Shown here piece by piece: positions 14,322 through 22,388 of a stretch of DNA of 58,652 bases. The translations under genes were made by a program, and so were the position numbers. The notes below the pieces were generated by a model that saw nothing but the letters and a program-made list of their open reading frames with translations, had not been told where the DNA came from and did no database searches. The DNA is from Opitutaceae bacterium (GTDB lineage Bacteria > Verrucomicrobiota > Verrucomicrobiia > Opitutales > Opitutaceae): the NCBI GenBank assembly GCA_016795565.1, contig JAEUGW010000043.1, positions 1-58,652 on the forward strand. The letters run 5' to 3'. Position 1 is the stretch's first letter; each line of letters begins with the position of its first letter.

Positions 14322-16460
14322 ATGAAACTTCTCCTCCGCCTCCTCGTCCGCCTTTGTTTCCGGTTCCGCGCCTACAACACTGCGGCGCTGGCCACGCCCG
14401 GCCCGGTGCTGCTCGTGCCGAACCACGCCTCGTGGCTGGACTGGCTGTTCCTCGCCGTGGTGCTCGACGACGACTGGAAGTTCGTCACCTCGAGCACGAC
14501 GGCGCAATCGAACTGGGTTTTGCGCAAGGTCATGATCAACCGCCGCACTTTCCCCGTGGACAACACCTCGCCCTACGCCGTGCGCGACATGGCCGAGCAC
14601 CTCAAGGCCGGCGGCCGCCTCGTGCTGTTTGCCGAGGGCCGGATCACGCTCAGCGGCAGCCTCATGAAGGTCTATGAGGGCACGGGCTTCCTCCTGCGCC
14701 AGGCCAACGCGAAGGTCATCACCTGCTACCTGCGCGGCGCCACGCGCGTGCGCTTCGTGCGGCACCCGGGCTGGACGCGCTGGTTCCCGCGGGTGACGGC
14801 GCATTTCAGCGACGCGCTCACCGCGCCAGCCTGCGAAGGCCTGTCCAACGCCGCCGCGCGCACGAAGATTACGACCTGGCTGCGCGACCGCATGACGCTC
14901 CAGCAGTTCGAAACCGACCTGGAGTTCGGCGCGCAAAACCTGCTCGCCGCCGTCGCGGAGACCGCCGCCAACATCCCGAATCGCGTCGCGCTGGAGGATG
15001 TCACCTTCGCCGAGCTCACCTACCGCCGCCTGATGATCGGCGCCGACGTGCTCGCCGCGCAGTGGCGCCGCCGCCTCGGCCCGGCCGCCGGCGAGCGCAT
15101 CGGCGTGCTGCTGCCCAACGTGAACTCGCAGCCGGTCACGCTGCTCAGCCTGTGGGCGGCCCGGAAAGTGCCGGCCATGTTGAATTACTCGACCGGCATC
15201 CCGGTCATGCTGCAATGCGCCCAGCTCGCCGGCTTGAAGCACATCGTCACGTCGCGGCAGTTTTTGGAGAAGGCGAAGCTCAACATCACGTTCCTCGCCA
15301 ACGCCGGCATCGCCTTCCACTATCTCGAGGACATCCGCCCCGCGATTTCCGGCTACGCGAAGGCCACCGCGCTCGCCCGCCAAACGCTGGCTTGCGGCGC
15401 AGGGTTGCGCGACACGCCGCTGGCCGCGGAGGACACCGCGGTGGTGCTCTTCACCAGCGGCTCGGAGGGCATGCCGAAGGGCGTCGAGCTCAGCCATCGC
15501 AACCTGCTGGCCAACGTCCGCCAGGCCATCGCGGTGACCGACGTGACGGATGCCGACCGCTTCTTCAACGCGCTGCCGATGTTCCACAGCTTCGGCCTGC
15601 TCGGCGGCACGCTGTTCCCGCTCGTGCGCGGCTGCTACACCTTCCTTTACCCGTCGCCCCTGCACTACCGCGTCGTCCCCACGCTAGTCTATGAAAAGAC
15701 CTGCACGGTGCTGCTCGGCACGAACACCTTCCTCAACGGCTACGCGCGCAAGGCCCATCCCTACGACTTCAACACGCTGCGCTACCTCATCGCCGGCGCC
15801 GAGAAGGTCCAGACCGCCACGCTCGACACCTGGGCGCGAAAGTTCGGCGTGCGCATCCTCGAGGGCTACGGCGCCACCGAGTGCAGCCCGCTGATCAGCC
15901 TCAACACCCGCATGGAGCCGGCCATCGGCTCGGCCGGCCGCCTCGTGCCGGGCCTCGAATACAAATTGGAACCCGTCGAGGGCGTCGCGGAGGGCGGCCG
16001 CCTGTTCGTGCGCGGCCCGAACGTGATGAAGGGCTACCTCAACCCCGACGCGCAGGCGAAGTTCGCCGCGCACGGCGGCTGGTATGATACCGGTGACATC
16101 GTGCACGTGGATGCCGAGGGCTACCTCCACATCCGCGGCCGGATGAAACGCTTTGCCAAGATCAGCGGCGAGATGGTCAGCCTCACCGCCGTGGAGGACG
16201 CACTCGCCGGCGCCTTCCCGCAGTTCGGCCTGCGTTGCGCGGTCGCGGTCATCACCCAGCCCGACGAAAACAAGGGCGAGAAGCTCATCGCCGTCACCAA
16301 CGAACCCCGCCTGCAGCTCGCGGACCTGCGTGCCGCGATCAACGCGAAGGGCCTCTCCAATCTTTGCGCCCCGCGCGCCCTCATCGTCGTCCCCGGCATT
16401 CCCAAGCTCGGGACCGGCAAGACCAACCATCGCGAACTCGAAAAACTCATCGCCGCGTAA
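14322..16460 (+). CDS. aas: Bifunctional acyltransferase / acyl-ACP synthetase
   Basis: This 712-residue two-domain enzyme starts MKLLLRLLVRLCFRFR. The N-terminal acyltransferase has HX4D (His35 to Asp40, NHASWLDW) and the FAEGR motif. The C-terminal AMP-forming ligase has LFTSGSEGMPKG near residue 375, EGYGATECSP, and TGD in WYDTGDIV. In E. coli, Aas reacylates imported 2-acyl-lysophospholipid using acyl-ACP it makes itself, working with LplT. The neighbouring lplT supports the same job here. Activated acyl-ACP could also feed the GNAT-domain enzyme encoded next. Confidence 0.92.
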   Translation: MKLLLRLLVRLCFRFRAYNTAALATPGPVLLVPNHASWLDWLFLAVVLDDDWKFVTSSTTAQSNWVLRKVMINRRTFPVDNTSPYAVRDMAEHLKAGGRLVLFAEGRITLSGSLMKVYEGTGFLLRQANAKVITCYLRGATRVRFVRHPGWTRWFPRVTAHFSDALTAPACEGLSNAAARTKITTWLRDRMTLQQFETDLEFGAQNLLAAVAETAANIPNRVALEDVTFAELTYRRLMIGADVLAAQWRRRLGPAAGERIGVLLPNVNSQPVTLLSLWAARKVPAMLNYSTGIPVMLQCAQLAGLKHIVTSRQFLEKAKLNITFLANAGIAFHYLEDIRPAISGYAKATALARQTLACGAGLRDTPLAAEDTAVVLFTSGSEGMPKGVELSHRNLLANVRQAIAVTDVTDADRFFNALPMFHSFGLLGGTLFPLVRGCYTFLYPSPLHYRVVPTLVYEKTCTVLLGTNTFLNGYARKAHPYDFNTLRYLIAGAEKVQTATLDTWARKFGVRILEGYGATECSPLISLNTRMEPAIGSAGRLVPGLEYKLEPVEGVAEGGRLFVRGPNVMKGYLNPDAQAKFAAHGGWYDTGDIVHVDAEGYLHIRGRMKRFAKISGEMVSLTAVEDALAGAFPQFGLRCAVAVITQPDENKGEKLIAVTNEPRLQLADLRAAINAKGLSNLCAPRALIVVPGIPKLGTGKTNHRELEKLIAA

Positions 16461-16471
16461 TTTGAAAACGC

Positions 16472-16521
16472 AGGGGCTGCGCTTGTCGCCGCCCGCGGGT
16501 GCCGTCAAGCGGCACCCCTAC
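16472..16521. repeat. Family G paired-hairpin element
   Basis: It ends with a perfect 8-bp stem, GGGTGCCG and CGGCACCC, around TCAAG (16497-16517), and opens with the related half AGGGGCTGCGCTTGTCGCC. The two halves are imperfect inverted copies. Similar elements lie at 33006-33080, 40464-40510 and 54711-54785. Confidence 0.7.
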
Positions 16522-16537
16522 AAAAAGGAAACCCACC

Positions 16538-18379
16538 ATGAACCCGAATCCCGCCAGCACCGCCCGCCGTCCCGCCCAGGTTTTCCCGTTTCCCCAGGCC
16601 GAGGCCTCCTTCGTCCTCGGCCTGGCCGACGCCGAGGATCGCGGGGAGATTTTCCGCCTCCGCCACGAGATCTACGCCCGCGAGCTCGGCCAGCACGCGG
16701 TGAACCCCGCCGGCACGCTGCGCGACCCGCTCGACGCGGTGAACATCTACCTCACGGCGCGCTGCGCGGGCGAGATCGCCGGCTTCATCAGCATCACGCC
16801 GCCCACGGCACCGGCCTTCTCCGTGGACAAGTATTTCGCGCGCGCCGCGCTGCCCTTCGCCTTCGACGACCAGCTTTACGAGGTCCGCCTGCTCACGGTG
16901 CTGCAACCCCACCGCGGCCGCGAACTGGCCATGCTGCTCATGTATGCGGCCTACCGCTGGGTCGAGGCGCACGGTGGCACGCGCATCGTCGGCATCGGCC
17001 GCCGCGAGGTGATGGACCTCTACCGACGCGTCGGCCTCGAGCCGGCCGGGCTCTCCACGCAATCCGGGGAGGTCACCTACGACCTGCTGCTCGGCTCCAT
17101 CAGCGGGCTGCGCCAGCACTCGGCGGAGTTCGCCGCCGTGCTCAGCCGGTTGGAGACGCGCACCGCGTGGCGTCTGCCCTTCCCCTTCCGCCAGCCGGCG
17201 GCCTGCTTCCATGGCGGCGCGTTCTTCGGCGCCATCGGCGAGAAATTCGACACGCTCGAACGCCGCCACGACATCATCAACGCCGACGTGCTCGACGCGT
17301 GGTTCCCGCCCGCGCCGGGCGTGACCGCCACGCTCACGGACCACCTGCCGTGGCTGCTGCGCACGTCGCCGCCGACGGATTGCGCCGGCCTGATCGCGAG
17401 CATCGCGGAAGCGCGCGGCGTGGCCCCGACGAACATCCTGCCCGGCGCCGGCTCGTCCGACCTCATCTTCCGCGCCTTCCGCCACTGGCTCACCGCGGAT
17501 TCGCGCGTGCTGATCCTCGACCCGACCTACGGCGAATACGCCCACGTCCTCGAAAAGGTCATCGGCTGCACGGTAGACCGGCTGGCGCTGGACCGCGCGC
17601 AGGGCTTCGAGGTGAACCTCGCGAAACTCTCCGCCGCGCTGGCGCTCGACTACGATCTCGTCGCGCTGGTGAACCCCAACAGCCCGACCGGCCGGCACGT
17701 GCCGCGCGAGAAACTGGAGGCCGTGCTCCGCGCCGCGCCCTGGCACACGCGCCTCTGGGTGGATGAAACCTATGTCGAGTATGCCACAAGTTCAGTCGCT
17801 CGCTCGACTGGACTTGTGCCCGCCGAAGCCTTGGCGAAGGCGGGGAGAGAAAACCCTTTTCCATCCGAATCACTGGAGAAATTCGCCGCCGCGTCGGAAA
17901 ACGTGATCGTCGCGAAATCCATGTCGAAGGTCTATGCGCTCAGCGGCGCGCGCGTGGCTTATCTTTGCGCCGGCCACCACCAGCTCGAGGCCTTGCGTGC
18001 CATCACCCCGCCGTGGGTGGTCGGCCTGCCCGCGCAAGTCGCGGCCGTCCGCGCCCTGCAGGACCCCGCTTATTATGCCGCCCGCTACCAGGAGACCGCC
18101 GGGTTGCGCGAGTCGCTCGCCTCCGGCCTGCGCGAACTCGGCTGGGACGTGCTGCCGGGCATCGCGAACTTTCTGTTGTGCCATCTGCCGGAGGGCGGCC
18201 CCGATGCGGACACCGTCGTGCGCCTCGCCCGGGCCGAGGGCGTGTTCCTGCGCGATGCCGTCCGCATGGGCGCCCGCCTCGGGCCGCGCGCGGTCCGCAT
18301 CGCCGTGAAGGACGCCGCCGCCAACGCGCGCATGCTCACCGTCCTCCGCCCCATCTGCCCGTCCGGAGCATGGGCCTGA
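16538..18379 (+). CDS. GNAT N-acyltransferase fused to PLP aminotransferase
   Basis: This is a 613-residue fusion. Residues 20-185 are a GNAT domain with the opening FRLRHEIYARELGQ and the core YEVRLLTVLQPHRGRELAML, closest to the FeeM/autoinducer-synthase-like acyltransferases that take acyl groups from acyl carrier protein. Residues about 260-600 are a fold-type I aminotransferase like HisC: NPNSPTG (379-385), VDETYVEY, and the PLP lysine Lys464 in SMSKVYALSG. Residues about 417-444 are an in-frame palindromic insertion absent from normal HisC-like proteins. An AAAGGA ribosome site precedes the ATG. It may make an N-acyl amino-acid product, but no substrate is visible. Confidence 0.82.
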   Translation: MNPNPASTARRPAQVFPFPQAEASFVLGLADAEDRGEIFRLRHEIYARELGQHAVNPAGTLRDPLDAVNIYLTARCAGEIAGFISITPPTAPAFSVDKYFARAALPFAFDDQLYEVRLLTVLQPHRGRELAMLLMYAAYRWVEAHGGTRIVGIGRREVMDLYRRVGLEPAGLSTQSGEVTYDLLLGSISGLRQHSAEFAAVLSRLETRTAWRLPFPFRQPAACFHGGAFFGAIGEKFDTLERRHDIINADVLDAWFPPAPGVTATLTDHLPWLLRTSPPTDCAGLIASIAEARGVAPTNILPGAGSSDLIFRAFRHWLTADSRVLILDPTYGEYAHVLEKVIGCTVDRLALDRAQGFEVNLAKLSAALALDYDLVALVNPNSPTGRHVPREKLEAVLRAAPWHTRLWVDETYVEYATSSVARSTGLVPAEALAKAGRENPFPSESLEKFAAASENVIVAKSMSKVYALSGARVAYLCAGHHQLEALRAITPPWVVGLPAQVAAVRALQDPAYYAARYQETAGLRESLASGLRELGWDVLPGIANFLLCHLPEGGPDADTVVRLARAEGVFLRDAVRMGARLGPRAVRIAVKDAAANARMLTVLRPICPSGAWA

Positions 18380-18397
18380 GCTGGGTTCCGCCCCCGC

Positions 18398-19126
18398 ATG
18401 CTCAGCCGCTCACTCCTTCTCCTGTTGGCGCTCGCTCCCGCCCCCCGCGCACTCGCCGCCACCGAGCATGTCATCCTGCTCCACGGCCTCTGCCGCACCG
18501 GCCGCTCGATGCAGCCGATGGCGGACGCGCTGCAGGCGGCGGGCTATGTCGTCCACAATGTTGACTACCCCTCGCGCACGGCGCCGATCAGCGGGCTGTC
18601 CACCCCGGCCATCGCCCCGGCCATCGTCGCGTGCGAGCAGGCCGGCGCCGCGCGGATTCACTTCGTCACCCATTCGCTCGGCGGCATCCTCGTGCGCGAT
18701 TATCTCGCCACGCACCGCCCGCCGGCCCTCGGCCGCGTCGTCATGCTCGGGCCGCCGAATCAGGGGAGCGAAGTCGTGGACCGGCTCGGCGGCTGGCGGC
18801 TCTTCGCCGCCATCAACGGCCCCGCCGGCCGGCAGCTCGGCACCGGCGCGGATTCCGTGCCCAACCGGCTTGGCCCGGTGGACTATCCGGTCGGAGTGAT
18901 CGCCGGCCGCCATTCCATCAACTGGATCAACAGCCTGCTCCTGCCCGGCCCCGATGATGGCAAGGTCACCGTCGCCCGGACCCGCCTCGCCGGCATGACC
19001 GGGCACCTGGTGCTGCCGTGTTCCCATCCCTTCCTGCTGCGCGACCGCACGGCCATCCGCCAGACGATCCATTTTCTGCGCCACGGCCGGTTTCAGGACG
19101 CAGTGCCCATCGCCGCGACACCATGA
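18398..19126 (+). CDS. Exported alpha/beta hydrolase, lipase-like
   Basis: This 242-residue protein has a signal peptide (MLSRSLLLLLALAPAPRALA) and an alpha/beta-hydrolase core: VILLHGLCRTGRS with the oxyanion motif HG, and the nucleophile motif THSLGG near residue 92. The late His may be in CSHPFLLRD. Such enzymes are periplasmic or outer-membrane lipases or esterases. It follows the fusion gene by 18 bases on the same strand, so it is probably cotranscribed. It could deacylate a lipid made or salvaged by the operon upstream, but that is inference. Confidence 0.85.
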   Translation: MLSRSLLLLLALAPAPRALAATEHVILLHGLCRTGRSMQPMADALQAAGYVVHNVDYPSRTAPISGLSTPAIAPAIVACEQAGAARIHFVTHSLGGILVRDYLATHRPPALGRVVMLGPPNQGSEVVDRLGGWRLFAAINGPAGRQLGTGADSVPNRLGPVDYPVGVIAGRHSINWINSLLLPGPDDGKVTVARTRLAGMTGHLVLPCSHPFLLRDRTAIRQTIHFLRHGRFQDAVPIAATP

Positions 19127-19198
19127 CAGTGCCCCGAAAAATCCACCGTCCCCCGACCCGCGGCTGGCGCGATGCCGGAAATGCTGCCAACGTGCGCC

Positions 19199-20005
19199 AT
19201 GCCCGATCCGTTTGCCCCCGACCTCGACGCGTATTTCGCCCGCATCGGCTACACCGGCCCGCGCGCGCCCACGCTGGCCGTGTTGCACGCCCTCACCCTG
19301 CACCATGCGACCACGATCCCGTTTGAGAACCTCGACGTGCTGCTCGGGCGCGGCATCAGCCTGGCGCCCGAGGCCATCTTCCGGAAACTGGTGCGCGACC
19401 GGCGCGGCGGCTACTGTTTTGAGCAGAACAATCTCCTTCTCCTCGTCCTGCGCGCGCTCGGCTACCGCGTGACGCCCATCGGCGCCCGCGTGCGCTGGCA
19501 GATCCCGCGCGACATCCAGCCGGCCCGCACGCATCTCTTCCTGCGCGTGCACCTCGCGGACGGCGACTGGCTGACGGATGTCGGCATGGGCGGCGCCTCG
19601 CTGACCGGGGCCATCCCGCTGGAGTTCGACCGCGAGTTGCCCACACCGCACGAGCCGCGCCGGCTGGTGCGCGACGGCGAGCGGATGTTCCACCAGTTGT
19701 GGACCGGAACCGAGTGGGCGGACTGCTGCGAGTTCACCCTCAACGAGATGTTCCCCATCGACTGCGAGGTGGCCAACTGGTGGACGAGCGCCAGCCCCGC
19801 CTCGCATTTCAAGGGCGGAGTCATCGCGGGCCGGGCCAGGCCGGACGGCACGCGCAAGGCGATCCGCGGCGGCGAGTTCACCCACCGGCGCGGCGCCGAG
19901 ATCCTGGCGAGCGAGGCCATCACCTCCGCCCCGCAGCTGCTCGCGCTCCTCGCGGCGCATTTCGACCTGCTCTTCCCCGCCGACACGCGCTTCGGCGCGC
20001 CGTAG
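19199..20005 (+). CDS. nat: Arylamine N-acetyltransferase
   Basis: This 268-residue enzyme acetylates arylamines from acetyl-CoA. The catalytic Cys is Cys73 in RRGGYCFEQN, the His is in the THLFLRVHL segment, and the Asp is in WLTDVGMGG. The length fits the family (about 270). The ATG at 19199 (MPDPFAPDL) is chosen because an upstream in-frame ATG at 19172 would add only a non-conserved leader. It is co-directional with the lipase gene, 72 bases downstream. Confidence 0.92.
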   Translation: MPDPFAPDLDAYFARIGYTGPRAPTLAVLHALTLHHATTIPFENLDVLLGRGISLAPEAIFRKLVRDRRGGYCFEQNNLLLLVLRALGYRVTPIGARVRWQIPRDIQPARTHLFLRVHLADGDWLTDVGMGGASLTGAIPLEFDRELPTPHEPRRLVRDGERMFHQLWTGTEWADCCEFTLNEMFPIDCEVANWWTSASPASHFKGGVIAGRARPDGTRKAIRGGEFTHRRGAEILASEAITSAPQLLALLAAHFDLLFPADTRFGAP

Positions 20006-20088
20006 GCCCGTCGCGCCAACCGCCTGCCGGCGCGGCCGGCGGATTTCTGGTTTCCAACCCCGCCGCCTTGCCCCATGGGTGACAGCCC

Positions 20089-20979
20089 GTGACCGATCCC
20101 GCCCACCGCAAATCCGTCGGCCTGCTGCTGCTCACCGCGCTGGGGTGGAGCTTGGGCGGCGTGCTCCTGAAATCCGTGGACTGGCCGCCCGTGGCTGTCG
20201 GCGGCGGCCGCGGGCTCGTCGCCGCGCTGTTCCTGCTCGCCGTCGGCGGGCGCTCGCTGCGCTTCACCTGGTCGCCGCTGCAGCTCGCGACCGCCCTCGC
20301 CTACACGGGCTGCACGGTGCTCTTCGCCGCCGCGACCAAGCTCACCACCGCGGCCAACGCCATTTTGCTCCAATACACCGCGCCGGTCTGGGTCGCCCTG
20401 TTCGGCGCCTGGCTGCTGGGCGAGCGCGCCCGGCGGGCCGACTGGTGGACCATCGCCGCCAGCTTCGTGGGCATGGCGGTGTTTCTCTACGACGGGCTGC
20501 AGTTCCACAGCCTGACCGGCATCGTGCTCGCCATCGCCAGCGGCGTGGCCTTCGCCGCCATGATCCTGCTCATGCGCAAGCAGAAGGATGGCTCGACACT
20601 CGAGGCCGTCATCCTCGGCAACCTGCTGGGCTTCCTCATCGGCCTGCCGGCGATGGCCTCCGCGGGCCTGCCCGATGCCCGCAGCCTGGTGGCGCTGCTG
20701 CTGCTGGGCGTGGTGCAACTCGGCATCCCGTATCTGCTCTACAGCCGCGCCATCCGGCATGTGACCGCGCTCGAGGGCGTGCTCATCCCGGTCATCGAGC
20801 CCATCCTGAATCCCATCTGGGTGATGCTCGTCATCGGCGAGCGGCCCAGCCCGCTGGCGCTGGTGGGCGGGGCGATTGTCCTCGGCGCCGTCACCTGGCG
20901 CGCGGTGGACTCGATCCGCGAGCGCCGGGCGGGCGGCCTCACCCGGCCGCCGGCCGGGCCGGCGGCCGGACCAGGATGA
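20089..20979 (+). CDS. DMT superfamily (EamA) transporter
   Basis: This 296-residue protein has ten predicted helices in two EamA repeats (LLLTALGWSLGGVLLKS and the later LIPVIEPILNPIWVMLVIGE). EamA carriers export or import small metabolites. It begins at a GTG (TDPAHRKS) just after the CCGTGACAGCC region. Its last 41 bases overlap the end of the convergent DMT gene at 20939, which is unusual but not rare. The substrate is unknown. Confidence 0.88.
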   Translation: MTDPAHRKSVGLLLLTALGWSLGGVLLKSVDWPPVAVGGGRGLVAALFLLAVGGRSLRFTWSPLQLATALAYTGCTVLFAAATKLTTAANAILLQYTAPVWVALFGAWLLGERARRADWWTIAASFVGMAVFLYDGLQFHSLTGIVLAIASGVAFAAMILLMRKQKDGSTLEAVILGNLLGFLIGLPAMASAGLPDARSLVALLLLGVVQLGIPYLLYSRAIRHVTALEGVLIPVIEPILNPIWVMLVIGERPSPLALVGGAIVLGAVTWRAVDSIRERRAGGLTRPPAGPAAGPG

Positions 20980-21916
20980 GCACATTGGCGGCCGTGATCA
21001 GCCCGCCGCCGGCCAGCAGGTGCCAGGTGATTTGCTCGTTGGCGTAGTCGAACCCGCCCCACGCGGAGAACCACGCGGGCAGGAACAGCACCAGCACGGC
21101 GGTAAACACCGGCTCCACGCAATAGATGAGCCCCGCCTCGGTGGCGGAGATTCTCGGCTGCCACTTGATCATGAGGGTGAACGCGCCGAGCGTGCTGAAC
21201 AGCGTGAGCAGGAGGGTGAGCCCGAGCCAGACGCCCGAGGTCCACGGCACGAGCACATCGGCCGGCGCCGGCGCCGTGCCCAGCGCCATGCCGGTGAAGA
21301 GCAGGGCCTGCGTCGCAAACATCACCAGCGTGACCGGCAGCGCGCGGTTGGCGGCGAACTCCCGGCGCTCGAGCAGGAAGATCTGCATCATGAAGAACAC
21401 CGCGCTGACCAGCGTCTCCACCTCGCCGCGGCCGAGGTGCAGTGTCCGGAAATCAAACCGCCCGAGGATCGCCACGCCGGGGAGCACCAGCGCGCAGCAG
21501 GCCAGCACGGCGGCCGGCGGCCAGCGGCGCTGGCGCCATGCGATCCAGACCGGGATCATGACCGCGTAGATCTGGGTGAGGAAGGCCGAGGTCGAGGCGC
21601 TGGTGAACTGCAGCCCGTCGTTCTGGAACAACATGCCGGCGCCGAGGGTGAGCCCGATGAGCACGCCCTGCCGCAGCTCCAACCGCGTGAAGGTGCGGAG
21701 CTGCCGGCCGAGCACCAGCAGCAGCACGAGCGTGCCGAGCAGGAAACGCGGCGCGATGGAGCCAGCCGTGATGAACCACGTGCCGCTGGCCGGCAGCACC
21801 TGCCGGTGCGCCAGCGCGAGCGCCTTCACGAGCGGAAAGCTCAGCCCCCAGAGGAACGTGGCGAGCACGAGCATCAGGAGCGCCTGCGCGTGGACGGAGC
21901 GGCCGGAGGGCGTCAT
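20939..21916 (-). CDS. DMT superfamily (EamA) transporter, second copy
   Basis: This 325-residue ten-helix carrier (MTPSGRSVHAQALLMLVL, LWGLSFPLVKAL) is transcribed towards the other EamA gene and overlaps its 3' end by 41 bases. The sequences are only distantly similar, so this is not a recent duplication. The ATG at 21916 is preferred to one at 21928. A terminator for the upstream SWIB gene lies directly before it, so it probably has its own promoter. The substrate is unknown. Confidence 0.88.
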   Translation of the reverse strand: MTPSGRSVHAQALLMLVLATFLWGLSFPLVKALALAHRQVLPASGTWFITAGSIAPRFLLGTLVLLLVLGRQLRTFTRLELRQGVLIGLTLGAGMLFQNDGLQFTSASTSAFLTQIYAVMIPVWIAWRQRRWPPAAVLACCALVLPGVAILGRFDFRTLHLGRGEVETLVSAVFFMMQIFLLERREFAANRALPVTLVMFATQALLFTGMALGTAPAPADVLVPWTSGVWLGLTLLLTLFSTLGAFTLMIKWQPRISATEAGLIYCVEPVFTAVLVLFLPAWFSAWGGFDYANEQITWHLLAGGGLITAANVLILVRPPARPAAG

Positions 21917-21921
21917 GGGGC

Positions 21922-21954
21922 AAAACAAAACCGCCGCGGATTGCTCCGCGGCGG
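21922..21954 (-). terminator. Rho-independent terminator of the SWIB gene
   Basis: On the minus strand, a perfect 10-bp stem (CCGCCGCGGA and TCCGCGGCGG around TTGC) is followed by a T-rich run (TTTTGTTTT). It is placed right after the SWIB stop and before the DMT start. Confidence 0.85.
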
Positions 21955-21983
21955 TCTCGAAAGTTTCGCTGAGAGCGGATGCC

Positions 21984-22253
21984 TCAGGAGACGTGCTTGC
22001 TGACCAGCTTGGTCATGTCGAACATGCTGACAGTGGACTTGCCACCGAAGACAACCTTCAGCGCGGCGTCCGCGTTGATGTTGCGCTTGTTCTTGGTGTC
22101 CTGGAGACCGTTCTTCTTGATGTAGGCCCAGAGCTTCTTGGTGAGCTCTGTGCGGGGAAGCGGCTTCGAGCCCACGATGGGGGCGAGAGCAGCGTCCGGA
22201 GTAACCGGCTTCATGAAAGCGGCGTTGGGTTTGCGAGCGGATTTTTTAGCCAT
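21984..22253 (-). CDS. SWIB/MDM2 domain protein
   Basis: This 89-residue basic protein (MAKKSARKPNAAF) carries one SWIB domain (LPRTELTKKLWAYIKKNGLQD, NINADAALKVVFGGKSTVSMFDM). SWIB domains are typical of eukaryotic chromatin remodelling factors, but also occur alone in Chlamydiae and Verrucomicrobiota, where the role is unknown and a nucleoid link is often assumed. A start at 22268 (MTNTTM) is also possible. The gene is monocistronic, with its own terminator. Confidence 0.88.
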   Translation of the reverse strand: MAKKSARKPNAAFMKPVTPDAALAPIVGSKPLPRTELTKKLWAYIKKNGLQDTKNKRNINADAALKVVFGGKSTVSMFDMTKLVSKHVS

Positions 22254-22388
22254 AGTGGTATTCGTCATAGAACCGGTGGCACCCAATGCAACGATTTTCT
22301 AGAGGGGAAATCACTTTTTCCAGAGGGAGAAACCGGATGATTCCCGCCAAAATAGTCTTGCGGCAATTGCGCCGCGCGCCCGGCGCGG

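Noticed and set aside
12447..16460. A 1337-residue open frame spanning lplT and aas
   Set aside because: Only the part from 14322 has family motifs. The first part is shadow sequence of the rhombosortase and lplT genes in another frame.
20939..20979. A frameshift or fusion of the two DMT genes
   Set aside because: They are convergent and both complete. The overlap of 41 bases only involves their variable ends.
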